A DNA stretch of 11,702 bases from DATGHS01 sp035307785 (lineage in GTDB: Bacteria > Planctomycetota > Planctomycetia > Gemmatales > Gemmataceae). Under the pieces are notes generated by a model. That model did not search any database. It was not told where the DNA came from and was given only the letters and a program-made list of their open reading frames with translations. The translations under genes and the position numbers were made by a program. Location of the stretch: positions 1-11,702 of the forward strand of contig DATGHS010000045.1 of NCBI GenBank assembly GCA_035307785.1, read 5' to 3'. Positions 1 through 5,140 of the stretch are shown one piece after another (position 1 is the stretch's first letter; each line of letters opens with the position of its first letter).

Positions 1-171
1 CTTGTCCTCGGCATGCTGGCGAACGCTGCAAGTGTTGTAGAGAATCACATCGGCTTGCATCGGCTCATACACGATTTCGTACCCGAGCCGGCGCAGACTG
101 CCCACCACGAGCTCGCTGTCGAGCACGTTCATCTGGCAGCCCACGGTTTCGAGGTAGAACTTTTTCTTCAT
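1..171 (-). CDS. miaB: MiaB tRNA methylthiotransferase, N-terminal fragment
   Basis: Only the first 57 codons are inside the window; the gene runs off the left edge. MiaB is a radical-SAM enzyme that adds a methylthio group to isopentenyladenosine at position 37 of tRNAs reading UNN codons. The fragment begins MKKKFYLETVGCQMN and later reads YNTCSVR, which are the first two conserved cysteine motifs (Cys12 and Cys48) of the N-terminal methylthiotransferase domain that binds the auxiliary iron-sulfur cluster. The radical-SAM CxxxCxxC motif and TRAM domain would lie outside the window. The start at 171 places the GCQMN motif at the usual distance from the N-terminus; a weak AGG lies just upstream. 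It follows fmt on the same strand after an 85-base gap, so it could be the third gene of a def-fmt-miaB unit. A related methylthiotransferase such as RimO or MtaB is less likely, because the CQMN and NTCSVR wording fits MiaB best. Confidence 0.87.
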   Translation of the reverse strand, partial: MKKKFYLETVGCQMNVLDSELVVGSLRRLGYEIVYEPMQADVILYNTCSVRQHAEDK

Positions 172-198
172 GCCTGGTTTCGCCCATCGATGACAACA

Positions 199-250
199 CG
201 CAATCATCATACGGCAGGAAGACAAAGAATGGAATGCGGAGATGATTGCG
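199..250. repeat. 10-bp inverted repeat between fmt and miaB
   Basis: CGCAATCATC at 199-208 is perfectly repeated in inverted form as GATGATTGCG at 241-250, enclosing 32 bases. It lies wholly inside the 85-base fmt-miaB gap. In the transcript it would be a stem with a large loop. No T-run follows it on the minus strand, so it is not a typical intrinsic terminator. It could be an RNA processing or protein-binding site, or chance. Confidence 0.4.
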
Positions 251-256
251 GAATAA

Positions 257-1219
257 TTATGTTTCCGGCCCGAAATGATCGCCCGCCTTGAGAATATGGC
301 CGCGTAGAAATTCTTCGCCAGACATGCGATTCTTACCGGCCGGCTGAAGCTCTCGGACTTCTACTGCCCCTTGCCCAGCGTATACGACCAAATGACCGGA
401 GCCGGCCAATTGGCCGGGCGTCGCCGACCTTGAATCGGCAGCCTGGGTCGCAGTAGCAAGATTGATGATAACACGCTGGGCTGGCCTCCCGAATCGGCGG
501 AAAAACGTGTACGCCGTCGGCCACGGTTGCATGGCTCGGATCTGCCGGCACACCTGCTCAGCCGGTTTGGACCAATCGATCAGGCCATCTCTCTTTTTCA
601 GTTTCGGGGCCTTCGTTGCCTGGGATTTGTCCTGCGGAATTCCAGCCACGGTGCCGGCTTGCATCCGGTCCAGTACTTCGAGGGTGAGCTTGGCGCCCTG
701 GGGTGCCAACCGGGCTTCTAGTTCCCCGGCTGTCTCTTCCGGGAAAATGTCAATGGCTTCTTGCGCCAGCATTTCGCCTGCATCAAGCCCAGTCGTCATG
801 CGGATAATCGTCACACCGGTTTTCTTTTCGCCGTGATAAATGGCCCAGGCTACCGGTGCCGCGCCGCGATATTTCGGCAACAGCGAAGCGTGCACGTTGA
901 TGCCGCCTAGGCGGGCGGCGCCAAGCACATCTTTTGAAAGGATCTGCCCGTAGGCGGCGACCACCAACAAATCCGGCCGCCATCCCCTCAATTTCGCGAC
1001 ACCTTCTGCTGTGTTAATGCTATCGGGCTGGAAGACCGGCACGCCGGCGGCCTGCGCGATCTCCTTCATACCGCGGCCCACCTGGCGCGTTGAGCCGCGC
1101 TGGGCGCCGATGGCGCGGTCCGGTTGCGTGACCAGGCCTGCGACCTGGCCGGGCCGAATGAGCAGTGCTTCCAGGGTTGGCTCGGCAAAGGTGCCGGTGC
1201 CCATCATCACGACACGCAT
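257..1219 (-). CDS. fmt: Methionyl-tRNA formyltransferase
   Basis: Fmt transfers a formyl group from 10-formyltetrahydrofolate to Met-tRNAfMet in the cytoplasm, making the initiator tRNA for bacterial translation. The product is 320 residues, close to the usual 315. It opens with the expected MRVVMMGTGTFAEPTLEAL, the Rossmann-like start of the formyltransferase domain. The loop TQPDR at 31-35 and following basic residues match the tRNA-recognition loop. The active-site block NVHASLLPKYRGAAP (108-122) carries Asn108 and His110, and TTGLDAGEM supplies Asp146, completing the catalytic triad known for the family. The C-terminal tRNA-binding domain begins near residue 205 with the KLKKRDGLIDW motif. 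The gene lies 63 bases downstream of def on the same strand. There is no Shine-Dalgarno sequence: the bases before the ATG are heptamer repeats, and the last repeat contributes the AT of the start codon. Identification is firm; how initiation is achieved is unclear. Confidence 0.96.
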   Translation of the reverse strand: MRVVMMGTGTFAEPTLEALLIRPGQVAGLVTQPDRAIGAQRGSTRQVGRGMKEIAQAAGVPVFQPDSINTAEGVAKLRGWRPDLLVVAAYGQILSKDVLGAARLGGINVHASLLPKYRGAAPVAWAIYHGEKKTGVTIIRMTTGLDAGEMLAQEAIDIFPEETAGELEARLAPQGAKLTLEVLDRMQAGTVAGIPQDKSQATKAPKLKKRDGLIDWSKPAEQVCRQIRAMQPWPTAYTFFRRFGRPAQRVIINLATATQAADSRSATPGQLAGSGHLVVYAGQGAVEVRELQPAGKNRMSGEEFLRGHILKAGDHFGPET

Positions 1220-1278
1220 TTCGGATTTCGGATTTCGGATTTCGGAATGAAAACAATCCGAAATCTGAAATCCGAAAT
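1218..1278. repeat. Heptamer array forming a 22-bp hairpin between def and fmt
   Basis: On the plus strand four perfect tandem copies of ATTTCGG occupy 1218-1245. After a 10-base spacer, the inverted sense appears as TCCGAAA, TCTGAAA and TCCGAAA at 1257-1277. The arms 1225-1246 and 1257-1278 pair over 22 bases with one mismatch. The element fills nearly all of the def-fmt gap and its first copy overlaps the ATG of fmt (1217-1219). Degenerate heptanucleotide tandem repeats are a known class in cyanobacteria (STRR), and I recall similar ones in planctomycete genomes. In RNA the hairpin would sit immediately 5' of the fmt start codon. Confidence 0.85.
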
Positions 1279-1282
1279 TCTC

Positions 1283-1864
1283 CTAGGCTTTTTCTTCCAA
1301 TTCCTTAAGCATTCGTTCAATCTCTTCGTTGGCGGCTATTTCGCCGCGTTCCTGAGCCTTGTGATAAATGTCTTCAAATTCCTTCAGCGCGCCGCGGGCC
1401 GACATCTTGCCGACGATGCCCATCTTGTCGATGTACAAAACGCCGTCCAAGTGATCGACTTCATGTTGCCAGATGCGAGCCGGCAAATCGCTGGCGGTCA
1501 TTTCGTAAAGCTTGCCATCCAAGTCGTACGCCCTCACAATCACGGTCTTGTGCCGGCGCACGTTCTGGTAAAGCCCCGGAAAACTCAGGCAGCCTTCGCT
1601 GGATTCGACCATGCCGCCCTTGCGTTCGATAATCACTGGATTAATGGCGATGCATTCCTGCTCTTTCTTCTCCGGATCGCCGGCAAAATTCATGACCAGC
1701 AGCCGGTACGGGAGCGCCACCTGCGGCGCGGCCAAGCCCAGCCCTTTATGCTCGTACATTAATTCGAGCATTTCACGGGCATGATGGCGCAAAGTGTCGT
1801 CGATCGCGGTGAGGTCTTTCGCCTTGTGTCGCAAAGACGGATGCGGATACTGCACAATCTTCAT
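1283..1864 (-). CDS. def: Peptide deformylase
   Basis: This metalloenzyme removes the N-formyl group from nascent bacterial proteins as they leave the ribosome. The product is 193 residues with all three family motifs: GLGLAAPQ (41-48, motif 1), EGCLS (90-94, with Cys92 as a metal ligand) and QHEVDHLDG (133-141, with His134 and His138 as ligands and Glu135 as the catalytic acid/base). The tail from about 155 is charged and helical (KEFEDIYHKAQERGEIAANEEIERMLKELEEKA), longer than in the smallest family members. The start at 1864 (MKIVQYPHPSLR) matches the standard N-terminus. The reading frame is open further upstream to 1957, but that extension has no family similarity. No strong ribosome binding site is visible. 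It is followed by fmt on the same strand, the classic def-fmt pairing, here separated by a repeat hairpin instead of being tightly coupled. Confidence 0.96.
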   Translation of the reverse strand: MKIVQYPHPSLRHKAKDLTAIDDTLRHHAREMLELMYEHKGLGLAAPQVALPYRLLVMNFAGDPEKKEQECIAINPVIIERKGGMVESSEGCLSFPGLYQNVRRHKTVIVRAYDLDGKLYEMTASDLPARIWQHEVDHLDGVLYIDKMGIVGKMSARGALKEFEDIYHKAQERGEIAANEEIERMLKELEEKA

Positions 1865-2165
1865 GAAAGTCTCGGTAGTGGCGCTGAAAATCTCAATACT
1901 CCATTTTACCTGCGCCGCGAATCTCGGCGAATGGGGACTTTGTGAGTGCCAGTCCATTGTTTTTCGGTAGTCGTCGCAAGATTCGATTGGTTTACAATTC
2001 GATCCTGCAGAAGCAATCCGAGGCGTTCAAAGGATTCGGCGATTAGAATCAGGTCCGGGACCAAAATCTTCATCCCAGTTTTCCCGTCCGAGGGCGAAAA
2101 ATTGAGCTATGTTTGCTCTAAATCGGGACTGAGACGGCTCACCTCGACTCACGACGGATCCTACC
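1865..2165. other. Divergent intergenic region between def and a membrane protein gene
   Basis: This 301-base gap separates the start codons of two divergent genes, so it should contain promoters for both directions. I see no pair of good -35 and -10 hexamers that I would defend. Small palindromes are present, including GGTCC-G-GGACC at 2052-2062. A 55-codon minus-strand reading frame (2073 to 1906) has an ATG but no convincing ribosome binding site and no recognisable similarity. No tRNA or riboswitch fold was recognised. Confidence 0.5.
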
Positions 2166-3011
2166 ATGAATGACCACGCCCGCACCGCACTGGGATTGCT
2201 ACTGCAGGAACACGGCGTTGCCACGTTGCAAAGTACGCCGAAAATCTTTCTCATTCTCATCCAGCAGCGCTTGAAGGAATACCCAGCCGAGGCGGAGGTT
2301 TTGCGCGCAGCTTTGGAGAACCAGATTCCGCAGCTGTGGCTGAAACGGGCCCATAACAAGGTGACGGCCGAAGACCTGACCCGACAACTGGCGAGCAAGG
2401 CGCGCCTCCAGGAAGAAGTCGCCGGCTGGGCGGTGGACTCTTGGACTCAAGTGCTTGGCAAGCCTGCGGGCGCGGATTTTCCCACCATGGCCGGCTACGG
2501 CCAACTGCCGCCGCCGGAACATCCAGAGCGGGTGAAGTTTGTACGGGCCGGTATCATTAGCGGACTGGTGGCAGGCTTGCTGGTCGGTCTGGCATGGGGC
2601 CGCGTTTCCGCAATTGGGCTATTCATCAACACGCCGCACCTCGAATACTACTCGCAAAAACAGCAGCAAGCCGTTTTCATTGAAGCCACGCTGCGCTGGG
2701 CCGGTTGGGTGGTGGGAAGCATGATTGTGGGCACCGCCGTAGGCGCCTACACGGCCCTACGCGTGCACGGCATCCCCATACAGATGGTCGGCGGAGTTTC
2801 GGGCGTGGTCGTCGGCGTGATTGGCGGCATCGTGAACGCGCAATACTTGATATTCGTCGTCCCGCGTCACTTCGACCCGAATCTGGCCATTGCGCTCAAA
2901 CTGTTCGTCGGAATCTGCATCGGCATTATTGCCGGTTCAATCTACGGTTTCTTCCAACAAATCTTTATTCGCCTGATGTTGCGCCGCTTCTTCATCGCGG
3001 GCGTCGGCTAG
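2166..3011 (+). CDS. Membrane protein with helical N-terminal domain and four predicted TM helices
   Basis: Function is unknown. The 281-residue product has two parts. Residues 1-98 form a soluble, mostly helical domain containing LRAALENQIPQLWL and ending in EVAGWAVDSWTQVLG. This pattern resembles a small domain I recall from various bacterial signalling and membrane proteins, where a closing AxWAVESWAxALG-like helix is typical; I cannot name the family with certainty. After a proline-containing linker (100-122), four hydrophobic segments lie at about 126-153, 176-198, 206-232 and 241-265. They are rich in glycine and small residues (GGVSGVVVGVIGGIV), which suggests tightly packed helices. 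The segment between TM1 and TM2 (154-175) is polar and contains QKQQQ. The start at 2166 is the first ATG of the domain; the ribosome binding site is weak. The gene lies 84 bases upstream of the superoxide dismutase gene on the same strand; co-transcription is possible but unproven. Confidence 0.75.
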   Translation: MNDHARTALGLLLQEHGVATLQSTPKIFLILIQQRLKEYPAEAEVLRAALENQIPQLWLKRAHNKVTAEDLTRQLASKARLQEEVAGWAVDSWTQVLGKPAGADFPTMAGYGQLPPPEHPERVKFVRAGIISGLVAGLLVGLAWGRVSAIGLFINTPHLEYYSQKQQQAVFIEATLRWAGWVVGSMIVGTAVGAYTALRVHGIPIQMVGGVSGVVVGVIGGIVNAQYLIFVVPRHFDPNLAIALKLFVGICIGIIAGSIYGFFQQIFIRLMLRRFFIAGVG

Positions 3012-3082
3012 TCGCCGATGGCCAACGGCCAGCGCAACGCCTAAACTGTTCCTCTGCGTGGGTAAACCAGGCATGCCACCTT

Positions 3083-3090
3083 GAGGAGGA
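3083..3090 (+). promoter_or_regulatory. Strong ribosome binding site of the superoxide dismutase gene
   Basis: GAGGAGGA lies 5 bases before the ATG at 3096. It fixes this start over the in-frame ATG at 3081, which would add five residues not seen in the family. It is one of the few strong Shine-Dalgarno sequences in the window, consistent with high expression. Confidence 0.8.
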
Positions 3091-3095
3091 ACAAC

Positions 3096-3716
3096 ATGGC
3101 TTTCTCTCTGCCCAATTTGCCGTATCCGGCCGATGCGCTCGAACCGTACATCGACAAGACGACGATGGAAATTCACCACGGCCGGCATCACAAGGCCTAC
3201 GTCGATAACTTGAACAAAGCTCTGGAAGGGCAGGCCGCGCTGCAAAGCAAGTCAATCGAAGACTTGCTCCGCGGCATCAAGAGCGTGCCGGAAGCGATTC
3301 AGACCGCCGTCCGCAACAACGGCGGCGGGCACGCCAATCACAGCATGTTTTGGGAAATCATGGCCAAAGCCGGCGCCGGCGGCGGCGGCGAGCCCAGCGG
3401 AGCGCTGAAGTCGGCCCTCGATGCCGCCTTTGGCTCGTTCCAGGGTTTCAAAGATAAGTTGAAAGCAGCCGCGACCGGCCGCTTCGGCAGCGGCTGGGCC
3501 TGGCTGGTTTGGGACGGCAAGGTGCTGCAGGTCTACAGCACCGCGAATCAGGATAGCCCGTACATGGAAGGGCATATTCCCATTCTTGGCCTCGATGTTT
3601 GGGAACACGCGTACTATCTGAAATACCAGAACAAGCGCCCCGACTATATCGACGCTTGGTGGAACGTGGTGAATTGGAAAGCGGTGGAGCAGCGTTACAC
3701 GAAGGCGAAGGGATAG
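3096..3716 (+). CDS. sodA: Superoxide dismutase, Mn type
   Basis: The enzyme converts superoxide to hydrogen peroxide and oxygen. The 206-residue product begins MAFSLPNLPYPADALEPYID, the usual N-terminus of the Fe/Mn family, with no signal peptide, so it should be cytoplasmic. Metal ligands are visible as His27 (MEIHHGRHH), His82 (GHANHSMFW), Asp167 and His171 (LDVWEHAYY). Metal preference looks like manganese: the N-terminal half has GGGHANH where iron enzymes usually have AAQxWNH, and a glutamine appears in the C-terminal half (ANQDSP, Gln152), the usual place in manganese enzymes. A cambialistic enzyme cannot be excluded from sequence alone. A glycine-rich loop (93-99) precedes the conserved GEPSGAL. 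A strong ribosome binding site precedes the start. The gene is followed directly by a heptamer-repeat hairpin that may act as its terminator or 3' stabiliser. Confidence 0.96.
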   Translation: MAFSLPNLPYPADALEPYIDKTTMEIHHGRHHKAYVDNLNKALEGQAALQSKSIEDLLRGIKSVPEAIQTAVRNNGGGHANHSMFWEIMAKAGAGGGGEPSGALKSALDAAFGSFQGFKDKLKAAATGRFGSGWAWLVWDGKVLQVYSTANQDSPYMEGHIPILGLDVWEHAYYLKYQNKRPDYIDAWWNVVNWKAVEQRYTKAKG

Positions 3717-3718
3717 GA

Positions 3719-3808
3719 ATCAGAGGTCAGATGTCAGAGGTCAGAACAGTTGCTGCTTCGGTTCTGACCTCTGACTTCTGATCTTTGACCTCTGTTTTCT
3801 GACTTCTG
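3719..3808. repeat. Heptamer array forming a long hairpin after sodA
   Basis: The left side, from 3719, carries tandem 7-base units of the type TCAGAGG (TCAGAGG, TCAGATG, TCAGAGG, TCAGAAC). The right side, from 3761 to about 3808, carries the inverted sense (CTGACCT, CTGACTT, CTGATCT and more diverged copies). Arms 3719-3747 and 3761-3789 match in inverted orientation at 25 of 29 positions around a 13-base loop, and the 15 bases nearest the loop (3733-3747 with 3761-3775) pair perfectly. It starts 2 bases after the sodA stop codon. The architecture is the same as the def-fmt element, but the 7-base unit is different. Confidence 0.82.
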
Positions 3809-3817
3809 TTTTTGCCC

Positions 3818-3845
3818 TTGACCGTCTCACAATTCCGGCTATATC
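3818..3845 (+). promoter_or_regulatory. Candidate sigma-70-type promoter for the lipoprotein gene
   Basis: TTGACC (3818-3823) and TATATC (3840-3845) are separated by 16 bases, matching the consensus -35 at 5 of 6 and -10 at 4 of 6. Transcription would begin near 3852, about 30 bases before the lipoprotein start. The site lies just after the repeat hairpin, which supports independent transcription of the lipoprotein gene. The call is by eye only. Confidence 0.4.
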
Positions 3846-3881
3846 CGCCCTTCCTGCAAAGCTTATCCGGGGGCGGATGTT

Positions 3882-4193
3882 ATGATGCGCCGTTGGTGGA
3901 AATGGCTGGGGCTGGGGTGCCTTGCGATTTCAGGCATTCTGGGTTGTGCGACGCCGAATCCCAAAACCAACCTGCGCGAAAAGTACAAGGAACAATACAA
4001 CGTGCCGCCGGAAAACGACGCACGTTACGATAAACCGCCGGACCTTTCCGAATACATCAACAAGCACAATACAAAGAATCCGTTTGAGAAGGAAGACTTC
4101 CAGCAGCTCGGCCAGCCGGGCGGAGGCACCCCAGGCGGCATGAGCGGCGGTATGGGCGCCCCCGGCATGGGTGCCCCTGGCGCGCCGCATTGA
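3882..4193 (+). CDS. Small glycine-rich lipoprotein of unknown function
   Basis: The product is 103 residues (or 102 if the second ATG at 3885 is used). The N-terminus MMRRWWKWLGLGCLAISGILGC is a lipoprotein signal: positive residues, a hydrophobic stretch and the lipobox ILGC with Cys22 as the lipidated residue. The mature protein would be anchored to a membrane facing the periplasm. The middle part (about 28-75) is highly polar and charged with a PPENDARYDKPPDLSEYINK segment, and the C-terminus from about 79 is a low-complexity Gly/Met/Pro tail with GGM and GAPG repeats. No enzyme motif is visible. A GGA in GGGCGGATGTT lies shortly before the start and may be the ribosome binding site. It could be an envelope structural or scaffold protein, but nothing in the sequence proves a role. 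It converges with the membrane protein gene on the opposite strand. Confidence 0.72.
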   Translation: MMRRWWKWLGLGCLAISGILGCATPNPKTNLREKYKEQYNVPPENDARYDKPPDLSEYINKHNTKNPFEKEDFQQLGQPGGGTPGGMSGGMGAPGMGAPGAPH

Positions 4194-4216
4194 TCGCTAT
4201 CACGGGAACTCTCGGC

Positions 4217-4272
4217 CGTAGACGACGCTGCTAGCGTCGTCACTCGGGACGACGCTAGCAGCGTCGTCTACG
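4217..4272. repeat. Nested perfect palindrome (REP-like) between convergent genes
   Basis: Two 24-base arms, 4217-4240 and 4249-4272, are perfect inverted repeats around the 8-base loop CACTCGGG. Each arm is itself nearly palindromic: ACGACGCT, a 3-base spacer, then AGCGTCGT. The sequence can therefore fold as one 24-bp hairpin or as two short 8-bp hairpins side by side. It lies between the stop codons of the convergent lipoprotein and membrane protein genes. It may act as a two-way transcription stop although no T-run is adjacent. The form resembles extragenic palindromic (REP-type) elements. Confidence 0.8.
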
Positions 4273-4300
4273 ATTTGTGGGACGAAGGCGCTTCGGCGCA

Positions 4301-5074
4301 TTACGGCAAGCCGAAGCGTTGCAACAGCGCAACCATCAACTCCAAGCCGGCCGCTTTTTCGTTCTTGGAAAGCGGCCGATCATCCTGCGAACGTATGCCA
4401 GTCCATCCCAGCACCAGGGCCATGCCGGCATTCTGGGCCGAATGATTGAATTGGTCCTGCATGCGCAGTGCCCAAACTGCTCCAAACCGATCGCGGAATT
4501 CACGCCAAAGCTGATTAGCGGGCTCGCTTTTTCTGGATTTCCAGAAACGGATTCCGGCCGCCGCCAGCCACGGCGATAGGGCGACCGTGGCCAATGGCCA
4601 GCGCCATTCCGATAGCATTCTCTCTTTCGGGAAATCCCATAAGTCCGACATGCCTGCAGCCAGCAAGAGCAGAGTGCCGGCAAATAATCGAGTTGGGAAA
4701 TAGTTGCCGACGCCGACAATCAAAAGAACGGTGAGGAACCAGCGCGCGATCGGATTAACGAAAATCGCGCCGCCGGTGAACGACGCTTGCGCCAATGGCA
4801 GCAGCAGCACGGCGAACAAACCGACTACGACGCCGTTCCATGCAGCGGCACCGGGGCGGCGCGCCCCCAGCACGGCAACGCCGGCACACGCCGTGAGACT
4901 GCATGCAATGTACCGCGTTTCCGATGTGTAAACGACCGCACTTCCCAGCCAAGCCATCCAGGCCAGCAGTCCCCAGAACAGAGCATGCACAAGGGCCGTA
5001 TTCCGGTTGGCCCACCACGCCGCGCCGATGGGAATGCCCGCACTGAGCATGAGCAGAATTTGAAGCCAGAACAT
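4301..5074 (-). CDS. Polytopic membrane protein of unknown function
   Basis: The 257-residue product is very hydrophobic up to about residue 178. Candidate membrane segments lie near 2-21, 27-49, 53-71, 77-97, 107-126, 128-145 and 159-178, about seven in all. The remaining C-terminal 79 residues are soluble, beginning with a basic stretch (FWKSRKSEPANQ) that suggests a cytoplasmic location, followed by LWREFRDRFGAVWALRMQDQFNHSA. No catalytic motif was recognised. Proteins of this shape, with a C-terminal WREFRDRFGAVWALR-like stretch, are in my recollection found mainly in planctomycetes, but I cannot name a family. The start at 5074 gives a sensible first membrane helix, although no clear Shine-Dalgarno sequence is present. 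The gene lies 66 bases downstream of the DUF3352-like gene on the same strand, with a terminator-like hairpin in between, so its expression may depend on read-through. Confidence 0.72.
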   Translation of the reverse strand: MFWLQILLMLSAGIPIGAAWWANRNTALVHALFWGLLAWMAWLGSAVVYTSETRYIACSLTACAGVAVLGARRPGAAAWNGVVVGLFAVLLLPLAQASFTGGAIFVNPIARWFLTVLLIVGVGNYFPTRLFAGTLLLLAAGMSDLWDFPKERMLSEWRWPLATVALSPWLAAAGIRFWKSRKSEPANQLWREFRDRFGAVWALRMQDQFNHSAQNAGMALVLGWTGIRSQDDRPLSKNEKAAGLELMVALLQRFGLP

Positions 5075-5101
5075 GCGGGAATTCTATGAGCGACAGAATG
5101 C

Positions 5102-5128
5102 AAAAACGGCGGCGTGAATGCCGCCGTT
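5102..5128 (-). terminator. Intrinsic terminator of the DUF3352-like gene
   Basis: A perfect 9-bp GC-rich stem (5105-5113 with 5120-5128, AACGGCGGC against GCCGCCGTT) with a 6-base loop GTGAAT is followed on the minus strand by a run of five T (5106 to 5102; two of these also count in the stem). It begins 12 bases after the stop codon of the gene ending at 5141. Its T-run ends only 27 bases before the ATG of the next gene on the same strand. Confidence 0.75.
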
Positions 5129-5140
5129 CTGTTGGCCCCG

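Noticed and set aside
1906..2073. A 55-codon minus-strand frame starting MKILVPDLILIAESFERLG upstream of def
   Set aside because: There is no convincing ribosome binding site, no recognised family and a disordered basic end. It could be real but cannot be supported from sequence alone.
2027..2110. Translated text GPGPDSNRR on the minus strand, which can hint at a hidden tRNA or repeat misread as protein
   Set aside because: I looked for a cloverleaf with acceptor stem and T-loop motif GTTCRA on both strands here and found none.
3719..3808. Possible CRISPR-like array after sodA
   Set aside because: The units are 7 bases in direct tandem without spacers and in inverted halves, which is not CRISPR architecture.
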